DNA of 64,000 nucleotides. Source: Chloroflexota bacterium (lineage in GTDB: Bacteria > Chloroflexota > Dehalococcoidia > UBA2979). Below the pieces are notes generated by a model. It had not been told where the DNA came from, made no database searches, and saw only the letters and a list, made by a program, of their open reading frames with translations. Positions within the stretch are counted from its first letter, which is position 1. Each line of letters starts with the position of its first letter. The translations under genes were made by a program, and so were the position numbers. Of the stretch, positions 16,815 through 25,401 are shown in pieces. Location: positions 1 to 64,000 of the forward strand of contig QGNP01000002.1 of the NCBI GenBank assembly GCA_003228125.1. The letters run 5' to 3'.

Positions 16815-17215
16815 AATTATTTATATAATACTTTAAAAAGATTTCGATTAGTTGTTATTAAAAGAAATAACGCACTCAATTTTTAATCAATCTTTCTTCT
16901 GTAAATCAAATGATAAAATATCAACTTTAAACCGAGAATATATAATCAATTTTCTTTAATAATTTTTTATATCATAAATATGATATAAAAGTCATAGGGA
17001 AGAGGTTGTTGTGGTGACACCTTTTCCTCCCTATTGCAATAAAATTCATACTTATATACGCAACTATTAAATACATTAAATGGTTAACTATATACACATA
17101 AATTCGTTTAATTAATTAGAATAAACTACTGCATTGAACAGATAGCAGGTTGATTAGTCTTATAATATATTTAATAAAAGATATCAAACAATTTATTTAT
17201 TCTTAAAGGATTTTT
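16815..17215. other. 401-bp intergenic region, the largest in the window
   Basis: No open reading frame of useful length. It separates the divergent GGQ protein gene and argC. It holds an AT-rich hairpin (16965-16990), a G+C-richer hairpin (16994-17034), a TATAAT box at 17161-17166 that could serve argC, and AAAGGA at 17205-17210 as the argC ribosome-binding site. I tested it by eye for tRNA, 4.5S RNA and known riboswitch signatures and found none. Confidence 0.7.
16965..17034 (+). ncRNA. Candidate structured RNA element (two adjacent hairpins), unidentified
   Basis: The first hairpin has 11-bp arms (16965-16975 with 16980-16990) and an AAAT loop. The second runs from 16994 to 17034: ATAGGG pairs with CCCTAT at the base, and AAGAGGT pairs with ACCTTTT after a three-base bulge; alternatively GTG-GTGA-CAC closes a GNRA tetraloop near the apex. 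The second hairpin is much richer in G and C than anything around it. No T-run follows, so a terminator is unlikely. The strand is assigned only because argC lies downstream on the plus strand. Promoter and boundaries are unknown. Confidence 0.35.
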
Positions 17216-18292
17216 ATGAAAGACAAAATTAAAGTTCAAGTTATTGGAGCTACCGGATATGGCGGGATAGGTATTATTGACCTCTTGTCTTCGCATCCTA
17301 ACTTCCAAATAATAAGTTTACTAGCAAAGGATAAATTTGGAAAAACAATCAATAACTTTTATCCTCATTTAAACAATATTAGTGAATTAATGGTAGAAGA
17401 AGTTACCCAAAATGCAATTGGCAAAGATGCTAATGTTATTATTTTTACTACTCCTGATACAGTTGCAATGCAAATGATTGAACCTATATATGAAAGGTTG
17501 ATGAAAAATAATATAAAAATTATTGATTTTTCTGGAGATTTTCGTTTTAAAAATATTAATGATTACGAGGAATATGCACAAAAGCACCCCAAGCTCAATA
17601 AATTTCAGCATAGTGCAAAAAATTTATTAGATAAATCAGTTTATGGGCTTCCAGAACTTTTTAAAGATGAAATAAAAGATGCGAGAATTGTGGGAAATCC
17701 TGGATGCTTTGCTGTGTCTATGATATTAGGCATTGCACCTTTAAATAAATTAAACCTTATTGATAAAACACAAATTAATATAGATAGCACTACTGGAACG
17801 TCTGGAGCTGGAAAAAGTTTAAATGAAATACAGCATTTTTCAAACATGGAAAGTAATTTTATTCCATATCGAGCATTGTCACATCAACATGTAACAGAAG
17901 TAAAAAAAGTAGCCTCAAGTCTTGGTAATACAATTGAAAACATTCATTTTGTACCTCATCTCATCAATACAACTAGAGGAATTATGTCTTCAATACATAT
18001 AGAATTAATAGAAAAAACTACAAAAAATAAACTACTTAAAATTTTTCAAGATTATTATAGAACAGATTATTTTATCAGAATTATAGATAATCCACCTAGT
18101 CTTAAAAATGTTAGAGGTTCTAACTATTGTGATATATCTATAGATGTTGATGAGAAAGGAAAGCATGCTGTTATTTTTTCTGCGATAGATAACCTTATGA
18201 AAGGCCAAAGCAGTAATGCTGTTCAATGTTTAAATATTATGTATGGACTAAATGAAAAAACTGGCCTTGAAAGGGCGCCCTTATATCCTTAG
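17216..18292 (+). CDS. argC: N-acetyl-gamma-glutamyl-phosphate reductase (ArgC/LysY family)
   Basis: 358 residues. The NADP-binding motif VIGATGYGGIGIIDLL is at the N-terminus and the catalytic Cys is in VGNPGCFAVSMILG; TGTSGAGKSL, SHQHVTEV and FVPHLINTTRGIMSSIH complete the family pattern. It reduces acyl-glutamyl phosphate to the semialdehyde in arginine synthesis, or the LysW-bound equivalent in lysine synthesis. No other arg or lys gene is adjacent, so the branch cannot be fixed by context. A good ribosome-binding site (AAAGGA) precedes the ATG. It is preceded by a 401-base gap holding a structured element that could regulate it. Confidence 0.88.
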   Translation: MKDKIKVQVIGATGYGGIGIIDLLSSHPNFQIISLLAKDKFGKTINNFYPHLNNISELMVEEVTQNAIGKDANVIIFTTPDTVAMQMIEPIYERLMKNNIKIIDFSGDFRFKNINDYEEYAQKHPKLNKFQHSAKNLLDKSVYGLPELFKDEIKDARIVGNPGCFAVSMILGIAPLNKLNLIDKTQINIDSTTGTSGAGKSLNEIQHFSNMESNFIPYRALSHQHVTEVKKVASSLGNTIENIHFVPHLINTTRGIMSSIHIELIEKTTKNKLLKIFQDYYRTDYFIRIIDNPPSLKNVRGSNYCDISIDVDEKGKHAVIFSAIDNLMKGQSSNAVQCLNIMYGLNEKTGLERAPLYP

Positions 18293-19396
18293 TTATTTAA
18301 ATGAAATAAGACCACTGGCATCTTCTTTATTAATTAATAACCTTCTTGCTGGATAATTAATTGTAATACCTTCTTCATTCAATCGTTGATGAATTCTTTT
18401 TATTACAATATGCTTCAATGAACCTACGCTTCTTCTATTGTTTGCACGTATTTTAACAAGAAAATTAATATTAGAATCACCAAATTCAGTAAATAAAAAT
18501 AAAGGAGATCTATCAGAAATTGCATCATCAACTTCTGCAATTATTTTGGATAATTCATCAATGCAAATTTTTTCTACAGTATCTAAATTTGATTCATAGG
18601 ATACACCTGATTCAACCTTTACATCCATTGGAGAATCAACAGCGTCAAAATTAGTAACAGTTGAATCAGCAAGCTGTGAGTTAGGCATCATGATGAGATT
18701 ATTGTCAAATGTTCGTAGTCTAGTCGCTCTCCAGCCAATATCCTCAACCCAACCAGTAGGACCTCCTTCAATTTCAATAAAATCATTTACACGTACAGAA
18801 GAATCTGAAAGCATATAGGAACTAGCAATTACATTTGTAAGAATTGGTTGCACTGCTAAAGCAAAAGCAAAGCCTCCAATTCCTAATCCAGCCAATAACG
18901 GGCTAATTGATATTCCCATTAATGAAAGTCCTACTAAAATGGCAGCCAAAGATGCAGTAAAATTAACCATGCGTTTTATAATGGGTAAATTAGATCGATT
19001 AATAAAAACTTGTAATTTATGAGTGCCTGTATATGAAGCATTAAAAATATATTCTGACTCATACCAGGCAATAAAACTATCAAAAATTCTTTTAAAAACT
19101 AGCAAGCTTATCGCTATATTAAATGATCGCCACACATTTGAAATAAACTCACTATATTCAATTAAAAAAGACAAAGTGCTGATTGCAAAAAATAAACCCT
19201 GGCCAGTAATAATTAAAAAAATAGGGGTCTTCAAGCTAGCAACTAATTTATCATCTAGCGTCGTTTCTGTTGTTTTTGTAAGGCGATGAATGATTCTTTT
19301 AAGAAATAGTAATCCAATAAAACTGACAAGCGCAGAACTCATTAAAATTAATAATGCAAATAATAGTTCTTCAAATGAATTTTTACTAATCGACAT
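18293..19396 (-). CDS. MscS-family mechanosensitive channel
   Basis: 367 residues. Four or so N-terminal membrane segments (about 10-30, 50-75, 90-110, 140-165) are followed by the pore helix and MscS core: LLAGLGIGGFAFALAVQPIL, then VNDFIEIEGGPTGWVEDIGW, RTFDNNLIMMPNSQLADSTV, and a C-terminal alpha/beta domain ending in RIHQRLNEEGITINYPARRL. It opens on membrane tension and releases solutes in hypo-osmotic shock. Its stop codon abuts the stop of argC with no base between them. Starts with ATG at 19396. Confidence 0.9.
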   Translation of the reverse strand: MSISKNSFEELLFALLILMSSALVSFIGLLFLKRIIHRLTKTTETTLDDKLVASLKTPIFLIITGQGLFFAISTLSFLIEYSEFISNVWRSFNIAISLLVFKRIFDSFIAWYESEYIFNASYTGTHKLQVFINRSNLPIIKRMVNFTASLAAILVGLSLMGISISPLLAGLGIGGFAFALAVQPILTNVIASSYMLSDSSVRVNDFIEIEGGPTGWVEDIGWRATRLRTFDNNLIMMPNSQLADSTVTNFDAVDSPMDVKVESGVSYESNLDTVEKICIDELSKIIAEVDDAISDRSPLFLFTEFGDSNINFLVKIRANNRRSVGSLKHIVIKRIHQRLNEEGITINYPARRLLINKEDASGLISFK

Positions 19397-19445
19397 ATAG
19401 ATTCCTCAATAAAATATTACCGGTTCAAGCGTACATGATATTAAT

Positions 19446-19470
19446 ATATAAATTAATTATTAATTTATAT
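19446..19470. repeat. 25-bp AT-only inverted repeat
   Basis: Twelve-base arms (ATATAAATTAAT and its complement) around a single T. It lies between the MFS gene and the MscS gene, both on the minus strand, so it could end the MFS transcript or sit in the mscS promoter region. There is no T-run. AT-only repeats of this size can occur by chance in such sequence. Confidence 0.5.
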
Positions 19471-19508
19471 TATATATGCAAATTAAAGAACAATAAAATA
19501 TATCTTGG

Positions 19509-20732
19509 CTAATTATTTTTATTAATTGCCATTCTCCAAATAAAGAAAAAAGCAACTGTCGATATGCTAGCCATAATTGCCAGTAAAAAGAAAACTGCTT
19601 GGGTATCATATGTTTCGGCAAAATAACCACATATTGTACCTGCTACAGAGGCAATGCCAAAGCCAAGAAAAAATTGAAGACCAAAAGCTTTTCCAATTGC
19701 ACCCTTCGGAGCAAAGCTAGCCATCAAGCTATTTGCAATTGGCTGCTGACCCCAATTAAATATAACAAATATTGCAATAATAGTTACCAAAGTCCAACCA
19801 GAAGAAACACCAATCAATATACAGCTTGGCACAAGGATAACATTAAACAATAAAGCAGCTTTTGCTGTATTCATTTTATCGGCTAAATATCCACCAAAAA
19901 ATTGACCAAAAATGCCAGTCAGCAATAATAAAGTAGTTAAACTGCCAGCAATGACAGAGCTGTTATAAGAAAAAATTTCAATACCTAAATTATCTTTAAT
20001 GTGTAATGCAAAAAACGTTAAGGCGCCTCTATAAATAAATCCATTTGCAATAATTGTTATGTAAATTAACAACAATCTTGGCTCAGACCAATCTTTTAAA
20101 GATTGAATTAATTTGCCAGCATCAAATTTCTTTTTATCAGATTGTATTTTTTCGGAATATATGCCTAAAAGTTTTTCCTTTTCAATTACTTCTTGTCTTG
20201 AAGGAGCATATTTCTGAAAAATTAAGAAAGCTATAATAGTTATAAAAAAAACAAATCCGTAAGCAGATCTCCATCCAAAAGAAGCCGCAAAAAAAACAGC
20301 GATAGATGGGGATAATGCTAGGCCTATATTTCCAGCTATGCCATGTTTTGCAAGTCCATTACCACGATTTTTTGCCATAATAGCTACCATTGCAGTTCCA
20401 GGGGGATGATAAAGACCTATGAATCCGCCTAATAAAAGCAATGAGAATGATAAAAAATACAGATTTGGAGAAAATGCAACAAAGAGAGAGCAGACTGCAG
20501 CTGCAAGTAAAGCAAAAGAAATCAATCGCTTTTCACCAAATTTATCAGATAAAAAACCTGCAAGAATCGCTGTCCCGCCGAAAAGAATAGTACCTGCAGT
20601 TGCTAAAGAACCTAAGGCAGTGAGCCCAATATTAAATTCTTGTCCTACATAAAATAAAACAGCAGCAAAAGTTACTTCGATAGTATGAACTGTACCGTGA
20701 GCAATCATTGCAGAAAAAACTGGTCGTTTCAA
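19509..20732 (-). CDS. Major facilitator superfamily transporter
   Basis: 407 residues with about twelve hydrophobic segments. The cytoplasmic loop 2-3 motif appears as GFLSDKFGEKRLI, and its counterpart in the second half as GGYLADKMNTAKAAL. The central loop is charged (EVIEKEKLLGIYSEKIQSDKK). The topology matches sugar-phosphate or drug-type MFS carriers. No substrate can be assigned. The start codon at 20732 is followed by KRPVFSAMIAHGTVHTIEV; a 12-bp palindrome TTAGGTACCTAA lies just upstream of it and could be an operator. Confidence 0.88.
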   Translation of the reverse strand: MKRPVFSAMIAHGTVHTIEVTFAAVLFYVGQEFNIGLTALGSLATAGTILFGGTAILAGFLSDKFGEKRLISFALLAAAVCSLFVAFSPNLYFLSFSLLLLGGFIGLYHPPGTAMVAIMAKNRGNGLAKHGIAGNIGLALSPSIAVFFAASFGWRSAYGFVFFITIIAFLIFQKYAPSRQEVIEKEKLLGIYSEKIQSDKKKFDAGKLIQSLKDWSEPRLLLIYITIIANGFIYRGALTFFALHIKDNLGIEIFSYNSSVIAGSLTTLLLLTGIFGQFFGGYLADKMNTAKAALLFNVILVPSCILIGVSSGWTLVTIIAIFVIFNWGQQPIANSLMASFAPKGAIGKAFGLQFFLGFGIASVAGTICGYFAETYDTQAVFFLLAIMASISTVAFFFIWRMAINKNN

Positions 20733-20896
20733 TTAGGTACCTAACTTATAAAATAATTAATAAAATCCTTAACAAGTATCCTATAAGTTATTCAAACAAA
20801 TAACTAACTAATCTAATATTTTTAATATAAACTATGATAGAAATAATTTACGAGACACAAACAATTAAAAAATTCTGAGAAGAAAATAAAAAATCA

Positions 20897-21757
20897 TTAA
20901 TCAATCAAATGATAGTTTGTAATCACTAATTCATTAACTTTTCCACGACTACTGACATTGGAGGATAAAGATCTCCTTGCTTTAACAATTTGTAATTTAT
21001 AACCGCTAGCCTGATAAGCTCCAATAATCCATGGGTGATCAGAATTTGACAACATGACATAGACTTGTTTTTTCGTTAATTCATCTATCACTAACTTAAG
21101 CTTCAATTGTTCACCTTCTCCAAATTTTTTTGAAGTATAGCTTGTAAAACTAGCAGTTTTAGAAATTGGATAAAATGGAGGATCAAGATACACAAAATCA
21201 TTAGATTGTGCTAACTGAGAGTTTGTTTTTACATCTGCGGTATTAAAATGAACTTTTTTAAGAAGAATAGCTATCTTATTTAAATTATTTTCATCAAAAA
21301 TTTTTGGTGACACATACTTACCATGCGGAACATTAAAATGTCCTTTTCTATTAACTCTATAAAGTCCATTAAAACATGTTTTATTTAAAAAAATAAATCT
21401 TGCTGCTATTTCGACGACCGTTTTAGGTTCTTGAGAACGTATTGAATAAAAGAACTTTTCTCTATCTTCATTTTTATAAGCTAAATATTTATTTTCATAT
21501 TTGCTCAAATAAATCTTTAAAGCAGATAAATTATTTTTAATTACTTTATACGTAGATATTAAATCTTTATTAATATCACCTATAAAAAATTTTCTGTGAC
21601 CGTCAACATTTTGAATAACATTCAAAAATAATGCACCTGCACCAACCATTGGTTCAAAATAATTATTAAATTGATTAGGTAAATTATCTATGAGTATCGG
21701 TGCAATACTTGACTTGCCACCTGCCCATTTTAAGAATGGTTTTGCTAATTCACTCAT
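20897..21757 (-). CDS. dam: Dam-type DNA adenine N6-methyltransferase (D12 class)
   Basis: 286 residues from the ATG at 21757; the frame is open a further 18 codons upstream, but FLKWAGGK normally lies near the N-terminus, which supports the shorter form. The AdoMet-binding motif is KWAGGK with the FEPMVGAGALFLN loop, and the catalytic motif IV is DPPFYP in FVYLDPPFYPISK. Dam-type enzymes methylate adenine, often in GATC. No restriction endonuclease is adjacent, so it looks like an orphan (regulatory or repair-associated) methylase. The recognition site is not provable from sequence. Confidence 0.88.
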   Translation of the reverse strand: MSELAKPFLKWAGGKSSIAPILIDNLPNQFNNYFEPMVGAGALFLNVIQNVDGHRKFFIGDINKDLISTYKVIKNNLSALKIYLSKYENKYLAYKNEDREKFFYSIRSQEPKTVVEIAARFIFLNKTCFNGLYRVNRKGHFNVPHGKYVSPKIFDENNLNKIAILLKKVHFNTADVKTNSQLAQSNDFVYLDPPFYPISKTASFTSYTSKKFGEGEQLKLKLVIDELTKKQVYVMLSNSDHPWIIGAYQASGYKLQIVKARRSLSSNVSSRGKVNELVITNYHLID

Positions 21758-21782
21758 GCTAATTCTCACATTTAATTTAAAA

Positions 21783-21813
21783 GAAACAATTCTGAAACAA
21801 TTCTGAAACAATA
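21783..21813. repeat. 11-bp tandem repeat, 2.8 copies, in the dam-amt divergent region
   Basis: GAAACAATTCT occurs at 21783-21793 and 21794-21804, and GAAACAAT follows at 21805. It lies between the divergent dam and amt genes. It could be a slippage product or a set of half-sites for a regulator; the sequence gives no further evidence. Confidence 0.8.
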
Positions 21814-21892
21814 CTTAGGTATTATCCAGCTATGTATTTCGTTTAGCAATAAGCAACAAATATAACTAGATAATTTAATTTGGAGGTTACAG

Positions 21893-23101
21893 ATGGATAC
21901 AGGAGATACAGCCTGGATATTGACTAGCTCAGCTTTAGTTTTTTTTATGACACCTGGCTTAGCCTTTTTTTATGGTGGAATGGTTAGAACAAAAAATGCT
22001 CTCGCAATGTTTATGAAGATTTTTGCTGCTATAGGAGTTGTTACAGTAACATGGACACTACTCGGCTTTTCTTTAGCATTTGGAGATGATGTTGGTGGAT
22101 TCATTGGCAATTTAAAATTTATTGGATTATTCAATTTAGGCACAAATTCTAGTAATTTTGGTCTAACAATCCCTGATAATGTTTTTATGGTTTTTCAAAT
22201 GATGTTTGCAATAATAGCGCCTGCGCTTATAGCAGGTGCAGTAGCTGAAAGAATGAAATTTAATGCCTGGATCATATTTATTGCCTTATGGTCAATTTTA
22301 GTTTATTCTCCAATTGCACATATGGTTTGGGGTGGAGGATTTATTGCTTCAAATATTGAAGCTCTTGATTTTGCAGGTGGTTTAGTCGTCCATATTAATG
22401 CAGGAGCCGCAGCATTGGCTGCAGTTATAGTGCTCGGAAAAAGAAAGAATAGCGGCAAGCCTGTTAGGCCAAGCTTGGTTCTTTTAGGCGCAGGAGTTCT
22501 TTGGTTCGGTTGGTTTGGATTTAATGCCGGTTCTGCACTAGCCGCAGATGGAATAGCAGCAAATGCATTTGTAACAACTCAAATAGCAGCTGCAACTGCG
22601 GCAATTTGCTGGAATCTCTATGAATCATTAACTGGCAGTAAGCCTTCAACCATTGGCTTTGCTTCTGGTGCAGTAGCAGGATTAGTTGCAATTACTCCTG
22701 CAGCAGGATTCGTTACCCCATTTTCAGCATTACTTATTGGAGTTGCTGCAGGAGTAATATGTCCGGCTTGTATTAAATTAAAAAATAAATTCAATTATGA
22801 TGACTCCTTAGATGTTGTTGCTGTGCATCTTATTGGTGGAATTATTGGTTCTCTTATGCTAGGTCTACTTGCAGATGTTGCAGTTAATGGTGCAGGAGCT
22901 AATGGCTTATTTCTTGGCAATGCAACGCTATTAATGAATCAGATACTCGCAATAATCTTTACAATTGCATACTCTTTTATTTTTTCATTTATGATTATAA
23001 AAGTAATTGATAAAACAATTGGCATACGAGTAAGTGATGAAATAGAATCGAGTGGATTAGATATAGCATTACATGGTGAAGATTTTGCTTCTAAAGAGTA
23101 A
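21893..23101 (+). CDS. amt: Ammonium transporter, Amt family
   Basis: 402 residues, about eleven membrane segments, preceded by an ideal ribosome-binding site (GGAGG at 21881-21885). Amt signature: FFMTPGLAFFYGGMVRTKNA, AIIAPALIAGAVAERMKF, SPIAHMVWGGGFIA with the first pore His, and DVVAVHLIGGIIGSL with the second. Amt channels take up ammonium and are usually controlled by GlnK, but no glnK gene follows here. It is followed by a strong intrinsic terminator at 23123-23169, so it is a single-gene unit. Confidence 0.95.
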   Translation: MDTGDTAWILTSSALVFFMTPGLAFFYGGMVRTKNALAMFMKIFAAIGVVTVTWTLLGFSLAFGDDVGGFIGNLKFIGLFNLGTNSSNFGLTIPDNVFMVFQMMFAIIAPALIAGAVAERMKFNAWIIFIALWSILVYSPIAHMVWGGGFIASNIEALDFAGGLVVHINAGAAALAAVIVLGKRKNSGKPVRPSLVLLGAGVLWFGWFGFNAGSALAADGIAANAFVTTQIAAATAAICWNLYESLTGSKPSTIGFASGAVAGLVAITPAAGFVTPFSALLIGVAAGVICPACIKLKNKFNYDDSLDVVAVHLIGGIIGSLMLGLLADVAVNGAGANGLFLGNATLLMNQILAIIFTIAYSFIFSFMIIKVIDKTIGIRVSDEIESSGLDIALHGEDFASKE

Positions 23102-23122
23102 TTTATAAATTACTCTACTTTT

Positions 23123-23169
23123 AAGATATTGTATTAGAAAAATATAATACAATATCTTATTTTTTTTTT
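23123..23169 (+). terminator. Intrinsic terminator of amt
   Basis: Perfect 14-bp arms, AAGATATTGTATTA (23123-23136) and its complement (23145-23158), with an eight-base loop, followed by a run of ten T from 23160. It lies 22 bases after the amt stop and before the next gene. This is the clearest terminator in the window. Confidence 0.92.
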
Positions 23170-23201
23170 ACATATTTCTTTCAATCTGTTATTATTTGCC
23201 C

Positions 23202-24425
23202 ATGACAGACAAAATCTATCCTATTGGACAACTTCCAAAAATTGGAGAAATACCAGAATTAATGTATGCTGCTACCTTACGAAAAAATAAGTATGGTGAA
23301 CCAAAAAAAGCATTTACCATAGAAAAAGTACCAGTGCCAGTAATTGGAAAAAATGAAGTATTAATTGCTGTTATGGCTGCAGGCGTAAATTATGATGGAG
23401 TATGGGCAGCATTAGGAAAGCCCGTAGATATAATTAAACAAAATCAACGTAAAGGATACAAAGAAGAATATCAAATATGTGGTTCAGATGCTTCTGGAAT
23501 TGTTTGGAAAATCGGAGAAAAAGTCACGAACGTTAAAATTGGAGATGAGGTAGTAATCTCGTGTGGTGTTTGGAATATAAATGCAAAAGATTTCAGTAAA
23601 AGTAAAACTCCAATGGAGTCAAATTCATCCGGAATATGGGGATATGACACTAATTATGGTTCATTTGCTCAATTTTCACTAGTAAAAGATTTTCAATGCT
23701 ATTCAAAGCCAAAACATTTAAGCTGGGAGGAATCCTCTGCCTATATGTTAACAGGAGCAACTGCTTACAGGCAATTAATGGGATTTAGTCCAAATATAGT
23801 ATCCAAAAATACCCCTGTGTTGATTTGGGGAGGCGCTGGTGGGCTAGGTTCAATGGCGATTCAAATTACCGCAGCATTAAAAGGAAAGCCAATCGCAGTA
23901 GTTTCTAGTAAAGAAAAAGAGGAATACTGTAAAAAAATTGGTGCAATAGGAACAATTAATAGAAAAAAATACTCTCATTGGGGTAGATTACCAAATATCA
24001 ATAATGAAATTGAGATGAATAAATGGACTATAAGTGCAAAAAAAATTCTCTCAGAATTCCAAACAATTTTAAAAGATAATCTTAGACCAATGATCGTTTT
24101 TGAACATTCCGGTGAAGACACAATTCCCACTTCTGTTTTTATGTGTGGGACTGGAGGCATGATAGTTATATGTGGTGGGACTTCAGGATACAATGCAGAT
24201 GTCGATTTAAGATATTTATGGGTTAAGCAAAAAAGATTGCAAGGTTCTCATTTTGCAAATCCATCAGATTGTGAAGGAATTAATCATTTAGTAAAAGAAA
24301 AAAAAATTAAACCAATGATATCCAAAATATATAAATTTAATGAAATTGGCGTAGCCCATCAAAAATTAAAAGATAATAAAAATCATCCAGGACAAATGAC
24401 TATACAAGTTGGATCAAAGAAATAA
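23202..24425 (+). CDS. Crotonyl-CoA carboxylase/reductase-family enoyl-CoA reductase
   Basis: 407 residues from the ATG at 23202 (an in-frame TTG lies six bases before). Medium-chain reductase with the Ccr layout: AAGVNYDGVWAALGKP, CGSDASGIVWKIGEKV, IWGYDTNYGSFAQF, the nucleotide-binding LIWGGAGGLGSMAIQ, and LQGSHFAN. In the well-studied Ccr from Kitasatospora, CO2 is held by Asn81, Phe170, Glu171 and His365; here the Asn and the His (GSHFAN) appear kept, but the F-E pair is Y-D in WGYDT. It may be a carboxylating reductase of the ethylmalonyl-CoA pathway or a plain enoyl/acrylyl-CoA reductase. Alignment of these positions was done by eye. The phosphatase-family gene starts ten bases after its stop. 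Confidence 0.82.
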   Translation: MTDKIYPIGQLPKIGEIPELMYAATLRKNKYGEPKKAFTIEKVPVPVIGKNEVLIAVMAAGVNYDGVWAALGKPVDIIKQNQRKGYKEEYQICGSDASGIVWKIGEKVTNVKIGDEVVISCGVWNINAKDFSKSKTPMESNSSGIWGYDTNYGSFAQFSLVKDFQCYSKPKHLSWEESSAYMLTGATAYRQLMGFSPNIVSKNTPVLIWGGAGGLGSMAIQITAALKGKPIAVVSSKEKEEYCKKIGAIGTINRKKYSHWGRLPNINNEIEMNKWTISAKKILSEFQTILKDNLRPMIVFEHSGEDTIPTSVFMCGTGGMIVICGGTSGYNADVDLRYLWVKQKRLQGSHFANPSDCEGINHLVKEKKIKPMISKIYKFNEIGVAHQKLKDNKNHPGQMTIQVGSKK

Positions 24426-24435
24426 AAAGCACATC

Positions 24436-25401
24436 ATGATAGAAAAAAATATTACAAAAATAAATGATCAGTTAATAGAACTAGAACTTTTTGCTTATAA
24501 GTTAGCAAAAGATGCTGGTAATAAGATTAGTAGCGAATTAAAAAAACCAGGCAAAATATCTTATAAAAATGATTCTGAAAATAATACGAATCTATCAAAT
24601 CCAGTATCAGAAACAGATAAAAATATAGAGATTAGTATACGAAAAAAAATATCCGAAAAATATCCATCACATAAAATTATTGGCGAAGAGAGTACAGTAA
24701 AAGATACTTTTAGTAATAATTTTGTATGGGTAATAGATCCCATCGATGGGACAACAAACTTTATTAATGGATTGCCAATTTTTGGTTGTTCTGTTGGATT
24801 ATTATATAATAATAGTCCAATTGTTGGTGCTATATGGCTGTCTAGCTCGCATGAATTACTGCCAGGAACTTATCATGGCAGTATAAATTCTAAATTAAAA
24901 TTTAATGGTAAAGTTTTTAACTACGACAAAGAATCTAAAAATATTAAACGCAGATTGCATTCAATGCCCTATGCCATCCCATCTAATAATACAAATACTG
25001 ACATAAGAGTAACTGGATGTGCTGTTTTTGAAATTGCAATGTTAGCTACAGGAATTTTAGATGGAGGATACTTAAATAATATGAGACTCTGGGATGTTGT
25101 TGCTGGGGTTGCATTATTAAAGCTAACAAAAAAAGAAATATGGATAAAAAATAAAAATAAATGGGAAAAAATTGAAAAAAATATTAATGGTAAATTAATT
25201 CTGTCTAATGATATCAAGGATATTCAAAAATGGCATGGCACACTAATTGTTGGAAATAGTAAGGATATAGATATATTAAAGAACAGATTCAAAACCAAGC
25301 AAATACTTAAAGGATTAATGCAGAGATTTTTCAATATTTTGAAATATAATTTTTATGCTAAATTAAAGGCAATGGCCAACATCTCCAAGGATAAATATTA
25401 G
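24436..25401 (+). CDS. Inositol-monophosphatase-family phosphatase
   Basis: 321 residues from the ATG at 24436; a TTG nine codons earlier would overlap the previous gene. Metal-site motifs are clear: PVSETDKNIE, IIGEES, and VIDPIDGTTNFINGLP (D-P-x-D-G-T-x-N), with a later MRLWDVVAGVALL as in the family's WDxAAG. Substrates include inositol phosphate, fructose-1,6-bisphosphate and PAP; the substrate here is unknown. The C-terminus (about 35 residues after IVGNSKDIDILK) extends past the usual end, and its last 44 bases overlap the convergent gene at 25358. Confidence 0.85.
   Translation: MIEKNITKINDQLIELELFAYKLAKDAGNKISSELKKPGKISYKNDSENNTNLSNPVSETDKNIEISIRKKISEKYPSHKIIGEESTVKDTFSNNFVWVIDPIDGTTNFINGLPIFGCSVGLLYNNSPIVGAIWLSSSHELLPGTYHGSINSKLKFNGKVFNYDKESKNIKRRLHSMPYAIPSNNTNTDIRVTGCAVFEIAMLATGILDGGYLNNMRLWDVVAGVALLKLTKKEIWIKNKNKWEKIEKNINGKLILSNDIKDIQKWHGTLIVGNSKDIDILKNRFKTKQILKGLMQRFFNILKYNFYAKLKAMANISKDKY

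Noticed and set aside
16994-17034. Possible signal recognition particle (4.5S) RNA
   Set aside because: The hairpin is G+C-rich, but the conserved GGAAGC and AGCAG apical-loop sequences of SRP RNA are absent.
19446-19470. AT-only inverted repeat as a functional terminator
   Set aside because: No T-run and no G or C pair in the stem; such repeats arise easily in sequence this AT-rich.
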